Source: Spinacia oleracea
Lineage: Eukaryota > Streptophyta > Magnoliopsida > Caryophyllales > Amaranthaceae
NCBI RefSeq assembly: GCF_020520425.1
Contig: NC_079491.1
Span: 33,657,449 to 33,721,448, forward strand
Direction of reading: 5' to 3'
Length of the DNA: 64,000 bases
The position numbers and the translations under genes were made by a program. Numbering within the stretch: position 1 is the stretch's first letter; every line of letters begins with the position of its first letter. The notes beneath the pieces were generated by a model. It was not told the origin of the DNA, did not search any database, and saw only the letters and a program-made list of their open reading frames with translations. This document shows, one piece after another, positions 21,300 through 33,500 of the stretch.

Positions 21300-23452
21300 T
21301 GTAATATCCCGAATTTTCGGGTATTTTCTAATAAATTATTTTGGTAATTTAAGATAACTTTACAATTAAAATAAAGTTTTAATGAGTTTTAACAAAAAAA
21401 AACTGAAACTATATTTTTCAGATTTATTTTATAAATTTTCTAAAATTAAGTCTCCTAGTTAAACCCTAATACCATAAATTATATATACCCTCAAATCAAA
21501 GAAAAAAACCCTACTACAATATACCTTGGCCTCACGCATCTCTGCCGCCCACCACCATATTATCATCTTCATCAAAACCATTCTTCTCTGCAGGTAATGG
21601 GTTTACTTTCAAGTTTTATGATTTTGAGTTTTGGACTCTTCCTCTTATTTTCTTTTTGAATTAGTTCGTAGGTAGTAATATAGCCGATTAGCAACAATTT
21701 ATCAAAAAAAAAAACTAAAGGGTGGCTTTATTCTTGTTAATACTCACCGACTTCTTTTCCATCGATTAGCAAACCTGCAAGCATTATTAGGCTAGTTTTG
21801 TCTATCTATATCATGCCTTATCTATATCATGCCTTGATTTATTAAACAAAATTAATTACTTTCAAATCAAAACGTGGACTTTTGTTCCATTGATCCCAAT
21901 TGCAGTAACATGTACGAATAAGCATTTGATTGTTTTCATATGAAAATTTATTTTGGTTTTAAAGGATTTCATTATCTAAAGCAATATTTTGGTCTTGATG
22001 TCATAGGATAATTAATTATCCTTATTGTTTGGGTATGGAAGTAAGGAAAATTTCAGAGCGGCTTTCTTGAAATATGAAGTCGTCAGTACTAAATGGATTG
22101 TATTTTTATCAATGTGTCTAATATACGCTAATTTAGGCTCGTTAATTTTTTGTAATTGTAGACTGAGGCTACTTAGGAAACACGCGAGGAGACTACTAGT
22201 TTGAAATACGCGCGTGTTTAAGGTAATTTTCAATGTCCATCATCTTTAGGTCCCATTAGTAAAAAATATTTTAGACATATATATGTGTTATTATGTGATA
22301 GGAAGATTAAGTGTTGTGTATATGAAATATGTGATTTGAGTATACGAGTATGTATAATATGGGTATCATTATGTACCTTACTTCCTGTAAACTGAATTAC
22401 TAATATTGAGTAACTTGAGCATAAATGTGAATGTGGGTGATAGTGGTCAACTGGTCATTATTTGTTGGAGTATAATGACGCATTAGTGAGTTGCGTAAGT
22501 GAACTAAGTGTAATGTGGACTAATATGATGCTGCAAGCAATAAGGTCGGACTGGTTATATTTCGGTTTCATGTGGCTACTTAATTATATTGTTTTGATCC
22601 TTGAGTTGGTCGTCTGTGTGTTTGGACCTTATTAAAATATTAATTACGTAAAGTGTAATATTAGAGGGAAAAGCCCGTAAGGGTTAGGAACAGGTTGCCC
22701 TTCTAGATGTTGTTCTATCGGTGCACTTTAGTGGAGACCCGGTAGGCTTCTAGTAGGTTTCTATTATTCTGTATTAAACTTTCTGCTTAGTCTTCCTCCT
22801 AATTCTATTGGTGCGCGGTCGCGGAGACCCATAGTCAATTAGTGAGGGGTGTGCACACTAGGGACATTCTGTACTCATCTTACTTTGGCCATTCTCAAGG
22901 GGTACGCGCGACCCTTAGCGTTCTTTTTCCCTCACTTAATTAATATTGATCTTTATGTGATAAGTCTAATAATGGAGTTATTAAATTGGTACTGGTTGTT
23001 TAATTGTCTATTTTATGTACTCAAAATGTTTTCAAACTAAAATTATTTATTTTACGGGATGGAGTTGGAATTACTCAGTTTATCTGATTTTTGGGAGTTC
23101 GTCTCTCTTGTCTCTTTTCTATTTATTTTTGCAGGTTGGTAAAGGTACTTGGCTACGAGTGAGGAGACGCTTAGAATAACCACCTAGTCAAGGGACAATT
23201 TTTATTTCAGTTTAAGTTTAAGTTGGTTTTTGTTATTCATTTTATGGGAATTGGTTGTAGTTTTTATGGGGCACCTTTTAGACCACTTAGTTAATTTTGA
23301 CTTTAATGATTTTAAATTGTTTTGTTGCTTTGCATTTATTTTCTATGGAGAATAAATGTAGCAGTGACACTCCCAAGGTTTGGACGATTGTTTTACGATA
23401 TAAAAACAGGGTTTTTGATTATATAAAAGGTCCAAATTTTGGGGGTGTTACA
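21300..23452 (+). repeat. LTR of the nested chromovirus
   Basis: Begins TGTAATATCCCGAATTTTCG and ends GGGGGTGTTACA, so the termini are inverted (TGTAAyA / TGTTACA). About 2.15 kb, the size range of Tekay-type LTRs. No coding capacity; short frames inside are ignored. Confidence 0.8.
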
Positions 23453-25767
23453 CTATATCTTTGCGATCTACGCGGGGTAACATTTCTAGATTGACCATGA
23501 TTCTCACCAGATTCTTCTAAAGATCTTTGAGTTTCATCCTGAATGTCATCTTGAGCATTCTCTAGAGTTTGTTGTTCGACTCGAATTTCTTCGAGGTCTA
23601 CTTTTCTCCCACTTGTCATTTTGGAAATGTGATCTTTCTCCAAAAAGACACCATCTCGAGCAACAAATACCTTGTTCTCAGATGTATTGTAGAAGTAATA
23701 CCCCTTTGTTTCCTTTGAATAGCCCACAAGGATACATTTGTCAGATTTTGGATGAAGTTTGTCTGAAATTAATCGTTTGACGTATACTTCACATCCCCAA
23801 ATCTTAAGAAAAGACACATTTGGAGGCTTTCCAAACCATAATTCGTATGGAGTCTTTTCGACAGCTTTAGACGGAGCTCTATTTATAGTGAGTGCAGCTG
23901 TATTTAGTGCATGTCCTCAAAATTCTAATGGAAGTTCGGCCTGACCCATCATTGACCTGACCATGTCTAGCAAGGTTCTGTTCCTCCGTTCCGACACACC
24001 GTTCCATTGTGGTGTTCCTGGAGGAGTCAATTCTGATAGAATTCCACATTCTTTCAGATGGTCATCAAATTCATAGCTCAGATATTCACCGCCTCTATCA
24101 GACCGCAGTGCCTTAATCTTCTTGCTTAATTGATTCTCTACTTCACTCTGAAATTCCTTGAATTTGTCAAAGGATTCAGACTTATGCTTCATTAGGTAGA
24201 CATAACCATACCTACTGAAGTCATCAGTGAAAGTGATAAAGTAGCTGAAACCACCTCTAGCATTTGTACTCATTGGTCCACATACATCTGTATGGATTAA
24301 ACCCAATAGTTCATTTGCTCTTTCTCCAACTTTAGAGAAAGGTTGCTTTGTCATTTTTCCAAGTAAACATGATTCGCATTTACCATAATCCTCTAAGTCA
24401 AATGGTTCTAGAATTCCTTCCTTTTGAAGTCTTTCTAAGCGTTTCAAGTTTATATGGCCTAATCGACAATGCCACAGATAGGTGAGATCTGAATCATCCT
24501 TTTTGGCCTTTTTGGTATTTATGTTATATACTTGTTTGTCGTGATCTAATAAATAAAGTCCATTGACTAATCTAGCAGATCCATAAAACATCTCTTTAAA
24601 ATAAAACGAACAACTATTGTCTTTTATTAAAAAGGAAAATCCCTTAGCATCTAAGCAAGAAACTGAAATGATGTTTTTAGTAAGACTTGGAACATGGAAA
24701 CATTCTTCCAGTTCCAAAACTAGCCCGGAGGGCAACGACAAAAAGTAAGTTCCTACAGCTAATGCAGCAATCCGTGCTCCATTTCCTACTCGTAGGTCGA
24801 CTTCACCCTTGCTTAACTTTCTACTTCTTCTTAGTCCCTGTGGATTGGAACATAAGTGTGAGCCACAACCTGTATCTAATACCCAAGAAGTTGAATTAGC
24901 AAGTATACAGTCTATAACGAAAATACCTGAAGATGGAACGACTGTTCCGTTCTTCTGATCTTCCTTTAGCTTCAAGCAATCTCTCTTCCAATGCCCCTTC
25001 TTCTTGCAGTAGAAGCATTCGGATTCAGAAGTGGGTTGACTGGCCTTCCTCTTTACAGATTTGGCGCCAGTTTTCTTAGTTGGGCTGGCCTTGTCGCCAC
25101 CTTTCTTAGCATTCCTCTTCTTTCCAGATTTCTTGAACTTGCCCCCACGCACCATAAGCACATCCTGCTTATCACTTTTGAGCGTCTTTTCAGCGGTCTT
25201 CAGCATACCGTGAAGCTCAGTGAGCGTTTTGTCCAGACTATTCATACTGTAGTTCAGTTTGAACTGATTATACCCGCTATGAAGAGAATGGAGGATGGTG
25301 TCTATAGCCATTTCCTGAGAAAATTGCTGATCCAGCCGACTCATATTCTCATTGAGTCCAATCATTTTGAGAACATGTGGACTTACGGGCTCGCCTTTCT
25401 TAAGCTTGGTCTCAAGAATTTGCCTATGAGTCTCGAATCTTTCGACTCGAGCCAGATCTTGGAACATGTTCTTCAACTCACTGATGATTGTGAAAGCATC
25501 TGAGTTGATGAACGTTTTCTGCAGATCCGCACTCATGGTGGCGAGCATTAGACATTTCACATCCTTGTTGGCATCAATCCAACGATTGAGGGCTGCCTGA
25601 GTGACCCCGTCGCCTGCGGCTTCGGGCATCGCCTCATCTAGGACATACTCCTTTTCTTCCTGCATAAGAACTATTTGCAAGTTCCTTTGCCAGTCAAGGA
25701 AGTTTTTCCCGTTCAACTTCTCCTTTTCGAGAATTGATCGAATGTTGAATGAATTGTTGTTTGCCAT
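23453..25767 (-). pseudogene. Copia gag, protease and integrase of the 13-kb element
   Basis: I choose the start at 25767 (MANNNSFNIRSILEKEKLNG), the usual Copia gag opening; upstream in-frame codons look untranslated. In order: gag, a CCHC knuckle CFYCKKKGHWKRDC, protease VLDTGCGSHLCSN, pre-integrase LWHCRLGHINLKRL, and integrase with IHTDVCGPM, RSDRGGEY and NGVSERRNRTLLDM. A TGA replaces the expected Trp at about 23917-23919 (after AELPLEF). The frame then continues through VSFLKIWGCEVYVKRL to RRSQRYS, where the chromovirus remnant cuts it at 23453. Confidence 0.93.
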
Positions 25768-28530
25768 ATTAAAAACTACAATTGAAAAGAATAAACAAAT
25801 AAATAACCATTCACGTTTTCTCTTAATAAACTTAAATCCTAGCATACATGCATAATTCAATGTTTATTAAGCATTTTATTCAAGTTATGTGTTCCGGCAG
25901 GTGTGAATAAAATGATTCCAAGATCCTAAAATCATTAAAGAACTAAGCACAGTTTGTCGACTTAATCCTAGAACATCTTAGGTAAGCAAAAGCCTTTTGC
26001 TAATAGTCTAGAAACTATTCTTGGTTGATAGGTACGTCTAAGAACTTATTAGGTAAACCTATCGATTTTGCCACGACATAAAAGGACTCCTTACTTATAT
26101 CGTTGAGTTTCACCAAAACTAACATGTACTCACAATTGTTTGTGTACCTTGCCCCTTTAGGACCAATAAGTAACACCTCGCTGAGCGAAAACTATTACTA
26201 GATTGATGTAAAGGATATCCAAGCAAGTGTATATTTTGGCATGGCACCTTTTAACTCAATTTTTAAGTTTGGAACTTAAGGCTCTTACTATGTTGGTTAG
26301 ATTTTAAGTGAACTAAAATCCTTAATCATGCAACATAATCAAGCCACAATCTTATGCATAATTAAGACATATTTAAAGCAATAAATAACTTAAAGCATGC
26401 ATAAGATAAATGTGATCTAGTATGGCCCGACTTCATCTTGAAGCTTTGACTTCAAAGTCCGTCTTGAAAATCTCCGTGGGAGGCACCATTTTCTTCAAAT
26501 AGGATAAGCTATAACTAATTACAACTATTTGATGGTACGCAGACCATATTTGAATTGAAAAATAACTTTGGTACTTTAGACCAATTACATTCAAATTAAT
26601 GGTGCGCAGACCATATTTTCTATCCTATTTGGGCCATACTAGTCACTTCATAACCTGCAAAACAGTACATATACAATATATACCATTCACCCATTCATTA
26701 TCATGAATGGCCCACATAGCTGGTTAGTAAAACACATTATGCATCACGTAAACATTTGCAGCAATTAATCAAGGGCACCAATAATCTACCAATTATTCAG
26801 TCCTTATTAATTCTAATCAAGTTGTTTTAACCTTAAGGATTTGTAGACCTAATCAAGAGTTTATGACTAAAAGGGCTCCCACTTAAACCAATAAATTCGT
26901 ATGCTTTACTAATTTTAAACATAAAAATGTATTTCTAGTCTAACCGGAAACATACAAATTTAATTAAAATTTAAAGCTCATATGAATTTATAATTGAATC
27001 CAAAAAGTTTAATTTAATTTCAGTCGTATTTAAATTAATTCATGATTTTAATTTTAGTAAAATAATTAGAATAAATAAAATTTATTATAATTACAATATT
27101 CAAAATTAAAATCCAAGAAAATAATTTAAATTATTAATTTTAAAATTAATTAAAATTACGTAAACTGAAAAATTTCAAATTAAACATTCAAAACGATCTA
27201 ATCGCAACGCAAACACCCTACGCATCGCACGCCCATGGGCCACACGCACACAGCCATCGCTGGCCATGTGCGCGCAGCCCATGCGCTCGTCGCATAGCTG
27301 CTGCATCTTCTATCGCAAGCCATCGCACAAGAGGTGCTCGCTGCGCGCACGCCAGCGCTCGACGCACGCGAGCCATCGCTCGCTGTGCGCGCTCGCCAGC
27401 GCTTGCTGCGCGCGCTCCAGCGCTTGATGCACGCGAGCCATCGCTCGCTGTGCGCGAACAATTGCGCGCGATCAACGCTGGGCGCAGCGCTCGTGGCACG
27501 CGAGCTTGCGCTCGCTGCGCGCGAGGCTGCGCGCGCTTGCGCGAGGCAGTGCGCGTTGTGGCGCAGCTCGCTTGCTGCCCACACGCGACTGCCATGCCTT
27601 GCCTTTCGCCCATGCCCATTCATCCATAGCTCGTGGCCCACGACACAAGGCAGGGCTGCTGCCTTGTGCTCGTGCACCATGCCCCTGCTCATTGCATTCG
27701 TGCCGCACGGGCGACGAGCTCCCTTGCTCGTCGTCGCATGCCCGCACTATACAACACCCCTCAAGGATAACACGATGCGTCCATTGCTTTGTGCGTGCAA
27801 GTTATATGAACGAATCGCATAAAAATTTAAAATTTATATTTAAAATTAATGACAAATTAATAAATAATATTAATTTCATAATTTTAGGGCGAAAAATCGA
27901 AAATTTATTATTCAATTGATTTCCGATTATTATGGATTCAAGCCTAGGTCATAAAAATTTAAAATTTATCATAAATTTACAATTTTTATGGTGGTTTTTA
28001 ATCATAGGTTTCTAATTAAATTATAATTAATTATGAAAATCAAATTAATTCTAAATTATTCTAATTTTCAACAAATTAATCATAATTACAAATTAGATTG
28101 CATAATTAACAAGGCTAGGCATTCAAACTTGTTAAACATATACAGTAGGTCAATCAAAAATTCAAGATTTATCAACAAGAATCGCAAATATTTAATTTAA
28201 CATCTTAAATTTACGAAATTTTGCATTCGAAAAACTAAAACCTTCGAAAAGTCATAGTTAGGCTTCGAATTTGAGAATTCTGGGTTCGGCAGAAAAAGAC
28301 TTTTTTTTGTCAAAATTTTAGAATGCCTTTTACATGCGGAATTGACACAAAAATCACTCGATTTGGATGAGTAACGAAGAAACTGCCGAAAAACTGCGTA
28401 CGTATAATTAAATAAACGCAATTTGCAATTAATTAACAATTACGAAAATTAATCACCCCTTCTAATTCTTGCAAATTTGTAATATTTAACCATGTCCATG
28501 CAATTTAGATTATGAAAATAATAAGAGCCT
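25768..28530 (-). other. Long leader of the 13-kb Copia
   Basis: About 2.7 kb between the primer-binding site and gag with no gene. It is AT-rich except for the GC-rich block at 27197-27800. Long leaders are known for Angela-like Copia elements. Confidence 0.7.
27197..27800. repeat. GC-rich, internally repetitive block in the Copia leader
   Basis: A sharp switch from AT-rich DNA to about 600 bp rich in GCGC, with recurring phrases such as GAGCCATCGCTCGCTGTGCG and CCAGCGCTTG. It is open in several frames on both strands, giving Ala/Arg/Cys-rich translations, which is typical of compositionally biased non-coding DNA. I do not call any of these frames a gene. Confidence 0.75.
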
Positions 28531-28541
28531 CGTGATACCAC
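28531..28541 (-). other. Primer-binding site of the 13-kb Copia
   Basis: On the minus strand GTGGTATCACG directly follows the 5' LTR end ...CTAACA. The TGGTATCA core matches initiator-Met-type sites; the next bases (CGAGG) diverge. Confidence 0.75.
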
Positions 28542-29921
28542 TGTTAGGTTATGATACATATGACAATTCATAAATCATGCGGAAAAACCATTTAGCCAGG
28601 AATACATATTATTTACACATAATCATATAGCATAGTTTAGATGCATACTCTTTGTTGCGTGCCTTCCCTAGCTGCGCCCGAACCGAACAAGAACAAGTCT
28701 TTAGGACTCCAAGTGTCGTCCCTCCGTAGATAGTCCACAGCACGTCCGGATCCGCCTTAAGATTGACCAACTAGAATCGCCCTTAAGGTACTAAAGATTT
28801 TCGGCACTCTTAGGTAAGAAATGTGTCTGAATTTTCTCTCAAAAACTCACTTTGAATACTTGAATAATCTATGAAAATATGTGACCCTAGGCACTTATTT
28901 ATAGAGTTATGGAAAGGGTTTTGGAATCCTATTAGGATACTAATTTATTTAATTATAACCCTACTAGGACTCTAATTAAATAATCATTATCTAATAGTTT
29001 TAGGATTTAATCATACTTCGAATCCTGATTGCTTCAGGATTCCCACCCAAGCATTGCACGAGCAGCGTACACCCGCGCAAGCCTTGCGGCCCACGCTAGG
29101 CGCACAGCGCTCGGCCCACTGCTGTGCTCCGCGCGCGCGCCCAAGGCCTTGGCTGGGCCTGGCCTTGAGCTGGGCCTGGTCGAGGCTTGGCGTGCGCTGG
29201 TGCGCGTTGGCTCGCTGGGCGACGGCCTGGCTTCGTGCTGGGCCTTCGTCTAGCGGGCCTCGTCCGATGCTAATTCGTACCATACGCTTCCGATTAAATT
29301 CCCGATTCCGGAATTCATTTCCGATACGAACAATATTTAATATTTCCGATTCCGGAATTAATTTCCGTTTCGAACAAATATTTAATATTTCCGTTTCCGG
29401 AATTATTTTCCGATTCCGATAATATTTCCGATTCTGACAATATTTCCGTTTCCGGCAATATTTCCGATTCTGGCAATATTTCCATTTCCGATAATATTTT
29501 CCGATACGTACCATGTTTCCGTTTCCGGCAACATCTACGACTTGGATAATATTTATATTTCCGATACGATCCATATTTCCGTTTCCGGCAATATCATCGT
29601 TTCCGGAGTATTCATTTCTTGCCTGTGACGATCTCAGCTCCCACTGAAACCAAGATCCGTCGATTCCGAATATCAATAGATGGAGTATTTAATGCCATTA
29701 AATACTTGATCCGTTTACGTACTATTTGTGTGACCCTACGGGTTCAGTCCAGAGTAAGCTGTGGATTAATATCATTAATTCCACTTGAACTGAAGCGGCC
29801 TCTAGCTAGGCATTCAGCTCACTTGATCTCACTGAATTATTAACTTGTTAATTAATACTGAACCGCATTTATTAGACTTAACATTGAATGCATACTTGGA
29901 CCAAGGGCATTATTTCCTTCA
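28542..29921 (-). repeat. 5' LTR of the 13-kb Copia
   Basis: Same length as the 3' LTR (1,380 bp). Differences I noticed by eye include C/A near 17547 versus its counterpart, G/C in TTCGTA(C/G)..., A/G in TTTCCG(A/G)AATT, T/C in GATC(T/C)GTTT and A/C in AGTC(A/C)AGAG. Confidence 0.95.
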
Positions 29922-29926
29922 TTTGT
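29922..29926 (-). repeat. 5-bp target duplication of the nested Copia, right copy
   Basis: TTTGT, identical to 16906-16910. The transposase exon resumes in frame at 29927. Confidence 0.9.
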
Positions 29927-30037
29927 TACTTGAATATCAAACAGGAAATACTGCAACAACAGAAACAACGTCAGACACAACTTCTGGAAAAACATCAGAA
30001 ACGATGTCAGACACAACGTCTGGAAGCAACACATCAA
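29927..30037 (+). other. Transposase exon 1, part right of the Copia
   Basis: Continues the frame opened at 16901. It encodes a Thr/Ser-rich N-terminus with a twofold repeat (TSDTTSGKTSE / MSDTTSGSNTS). It ends at a GT donor leaving one base, which matches the two-base start of the exon at 30598. Confidence 0.7.
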
Positions 30038-30176
30038 GTAATAAACTAAACACAATGGGCAAATAAACTAAATACTTTCATATGTTAACTAATTTTAGTT
30101 TTCTTTAACTAATTTTATGAATTTTGTAACTAATTGCTCCTAAACTGATTAAACAATTTAAAAAATTTGTAACTAA

Positions 30177-30510
30177 TTTTAATGAAAACTTTAACTAAAC
30201 ATTTGAATTTTGTAACTAATTATGTTTTTTCTTTAACTAAATAACTGAAATTTTTAACTAGTTAACCGGTTAAAACTAATTGCATTTTTTGGTAACTAAT
30301 GTCTTTAATATTTTAACTAATTACATTAACTGTTTAACTTTTTAAGTAAGTATACCACTTAACTTGGGCAAATTAAAATAATTTTAACTATCTCATTTCA
30401 GTTGTTAACTAATTCTAATGAAAACTTTAACTAAACATTTGAATTTTGTAACTAATTATGTTTTTTCTTTAACTAAATAAGTGAAATTTTAAACTAGTTA
30501 ACTGATTAAA
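30177..30510 (+). repeat. Intron-1 duplication, offset 237 bp
   Basis: A block of about 95 bp starting TAATGAAAACTTTAACTAAA at about 30180 recurs at about 30417 almost unchanged, including the following ATTTGAATTTTGTAACTAAT. It shows that the motif-rich DNA grows by local duplication. Confidence 0.8.
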
Positions 30511-33500
30511 AGTTTTTGCGTTATTTTTTTAACTAATTTCTTTAAGATTTTAACTAATTTCTATTGATTCTTAACTAATTTGTTTTTTATTTTACAGGTT
30601 TAAAAACTAAATTTGATAACTTAACAGAGGATGAAATAAGAGGATCATTGACTGGATATGAAGCACAAACCCTTGATGAAATGTTTTCTCTTTATCAAAG
30701 ACATTCAGTGTTGATCGGATTTTCAGTGAGGAAAGCTACAACAAGGAGAGTTCCAAAAACTGGAGAGCTCAAGGAACAATACTTTTGTTGTTCAAAGCAA
30801 GGAAAAAGAAGAGAAGAAAAATCAAAGAACAACGAGGAATTACCTTTACCATGTGAAAGCAAACCAAAAAAAGAGTCAAAACAAACAAGAAAACAAGATA
30901 TTATTAGAACGGGATGCAATGCGCAGATAAGAGTGAAGTTGAACTGTAGTGGAATGTTTGAAATTAAGCATCATGTTATTGAACACAATCATGATTTAGC
31001 AAGATTGTCACTGCAACACTTTCATAGGTACAAATAATTAAACCAAACACTTTCACTAATTCGTTTAATTTCCTAACTAATCTGTTTAAAACGTGAACTA
31101 TTTATATATTTTCATTAACTATTTGCTCTACAGGTCAGAAAGAAAAATTGATGAAGATAAGGCACAAGTAATTGAAGGGCTTGCTTTATCAGGAATACAA
31201 CCAGCAGATTCATACAGATATATGTGTAATGAATCCGGTGACCCGAAAGTGCTTGGCCACACATTAATTGACCACATGAATTTTTCAAGTAGATTGAAGA
31301 TGAAAACAATAGAAGGAAAAGATTCACAAGCAGTGGTGAATATGTTAATTCGCAGAGGAGAAGAAGAACCGGATTTTTTTTATCGTGTTAAGTTGAATGA
31401 GAAAAATCAAGTTATAGGCATATATTGGAGAGATGGAATGATGAAAGAAGATTATGATATATATGGAGACGTGTGTGTGTGTTTGACACGACCTTCAGAA
31501 CAAACAAATACAACTTAGTTTGTGCACCGTTTGTAGGCGTCAACAACCACTGGAGTAATGTGATGTTTGGATGTGCCTTTATTGCTGATGAAAAAACAGA
31601 CACTTTTGTGTGGCTATTGGAAGTATTTCTAGAGTCTATGGGAGAAAAAGCACCAGTAACTATCTTCACTGATCAAGATCAGGCAATGGCAAATGCTATT
31701 GAACAAGTAAGAATACCTTAACTAATTTGTTAATATTGTTAACTAATTGCTTCTTTTTGTTCACTAATCACTTACAAATCTTCACTAATTAATAGACACT
31801 CTTCTCTGATGTCTTCAGTAGTTTACTAAAAAGTTAAAATCATTAACTAATTCATATTAATACTTAACTAATACTATTCTGTGAATATAATAGGTATTTC
31901 CTCATACTAGACATAGATTATGCTTATGGCACCTACAAAAAAATGTTGTGTCAAGGTTTGGAGATTTAAAGGCTGACACGACATTCAAGGATACTTTTAA
32001 AAAGTGTTTATATGGCTGCTTCAATGAAGAACAATTTGAAACAACGTGGTTTGAAATGATTCAAACGTATGGGCTTCAAAATCATGAATGGTTTACAAAT
32101 TTGTACACCATAAAGGAAAAGTGGTGTACAGCTTTAAACAAAGATTTTTTTTCAGCTGGTATTTTGTCTTCACAAAGGTTAGTTACCAACTGAAATAATT
32201 GATATAAATATTTAACTAATTGGTATAAATATTTAACTAAGTATTTCGATTTTTTAACTAATGTCTTGCAATGCTTAACTAATTGGTGGAGTTGTTTATC
32301 TAATTGTGTTTTGTTTAACTATTTGATTGGTTTATTTAACTATTTGGTTTTAAAATGTAACTATTTCAGCATATTTATTAACTAATTGAATATTTTTCTT
32401 TTAAAAAGGAGTGAGAGCACAAACAATGCCATTGGATTTAAAGGGAACAAATCAACTACCCTAACGGAATTCTTCCATATATTTGGGGCAACAGTAGATC
32501 GGTGGAGGTATCAAGAAGATCAGAATGAGTTTAATTGCGGAAATTCAATGCCTAAATTAGATTTTCCAATGGTTGGAATGATTAAACACGCGGCAAGTGT
32601 TTATACGCTCACCTTGTTTCGAGATTTTGAAAAAGAATTCAAGTATGCAATGGGTTGCATATCAACTATTCATCACATGGAGGACAATTTCATTGGTTAT
32701 AAAGTACAACACGAATCATGGCCAGACCACACTGCAAAACATGTAGCATTTGATCCATCAACCAATTCAATTGCTTGCAATTGTAGAAATTTTGAAGAAT
32801 CAGGTTAGCTAATTCTGTTGACTAAATCTTTTAAAAAGTTAACTAATCGTATTCAATTCTTAACTAATTGATTCCTGTACTTAACTAAATAGTGTCAGTT
32901 TTTAACTAATTGATTTCAGTTCTTAACTAATTGTTTGAAAAACTTAACTAATTGTATTCATTTTTTAACTAATTCATTTCAGAAAGTTCTTAGATTTCAG
33001 TTTAATTTTCTTGCATTATGATCAAATATTGCTCCTATTACAACATGCAGGATGGCTATGTTTTCATGCAATTCGAGTTCTACATGTACATTCTATAATC
33101 AATATCCCAGAGAAATATATTTGCAAAAGATGGACAAAGTTTGCAAAAAGTGAAGTATGGAAGAGAGTGGAACAAAGAGAAGATAATGGTATTGAAAAAA
33201 GAAAAATCACTCCATGGCGTTACGAGATGGCAAGAAATTTTTACAATTTGGTTCTTAAATGTCAGGACAGTGACGAGGCAAAAAAGGTTTTTAACTAAAT
33301 GAAGGTTAACTATTACATACAAATTTAATACTAATTTCTATTAGAGTTTAACTATTTTTTTTAATTTTTTACTATTAGGTTCTGAGAGCTGCTTATGCAA
33401 GTGCTAGTGACAACATAAATAAAGTGCTAGAAGCATAAAAGGCAGCACAAAAAGATGCAGCTCAAAAAGAAGCAGAGGATGTGGCACCTACTTCATCATC

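Larger units (their letters stand above)
20814..23452 (+). mobile_element. Chromovirus (Tekay-like) Ty3 remnant nested in the Copia gag-pol
   Basis: A 3' end of a Ty3 element in plus orientation: about 490 bp of untranslated sequence with repeated hairpin/purine-tract units, then an LTR of 2,153 bp. It interrupts the Copia polyprotein between the integrase tail and the reverse transcriptase. The right junction is clean (GTGTTACA then Copia sequence CTATATC). The left junction lacks the matching CTATA, so the 5' part, including all coding sequence, was deleted after insertion. Confidence 0.8.
16911..29921 (-). mobile_element. Young 13-kb Copia retrotransposon (Angela/Tork-like), inserted in the MULE transposase
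   Basis: LTRs at 16911-18290 and 28542-29921 are both 1,380 bp, and I found only about five mismatches between them by eye (roughly 99.6% identity), which points to a recent insertion. A perfect TTTGT target duplication flanks it. On the minus strand the order is 5' LTR, primer-binding site, a 2.7-kb leader, gag-pol, a nested chromovirus remnant, reverse transcriptase, RNase H, 3' untranslated region, purine tract and 3' LTR. Gag-pol has stop codons and is interrupted. The lineage is inferred from the long LTR and motifs. Confidence 0.95.

Noticed and set aside
21175-23040. Short plus-strand frames in the chromovirus LTR
   Set aside because: They have no domains and lie in LTR sequence with known boundaries.
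27198-27919. Several overlapping Ala/Arg/Cys-rich frames on both strands
   Set aside because: All arise from one GC-rich repetitive block in a Copia leader. Being open in many frames at once indicates bias and not coding.
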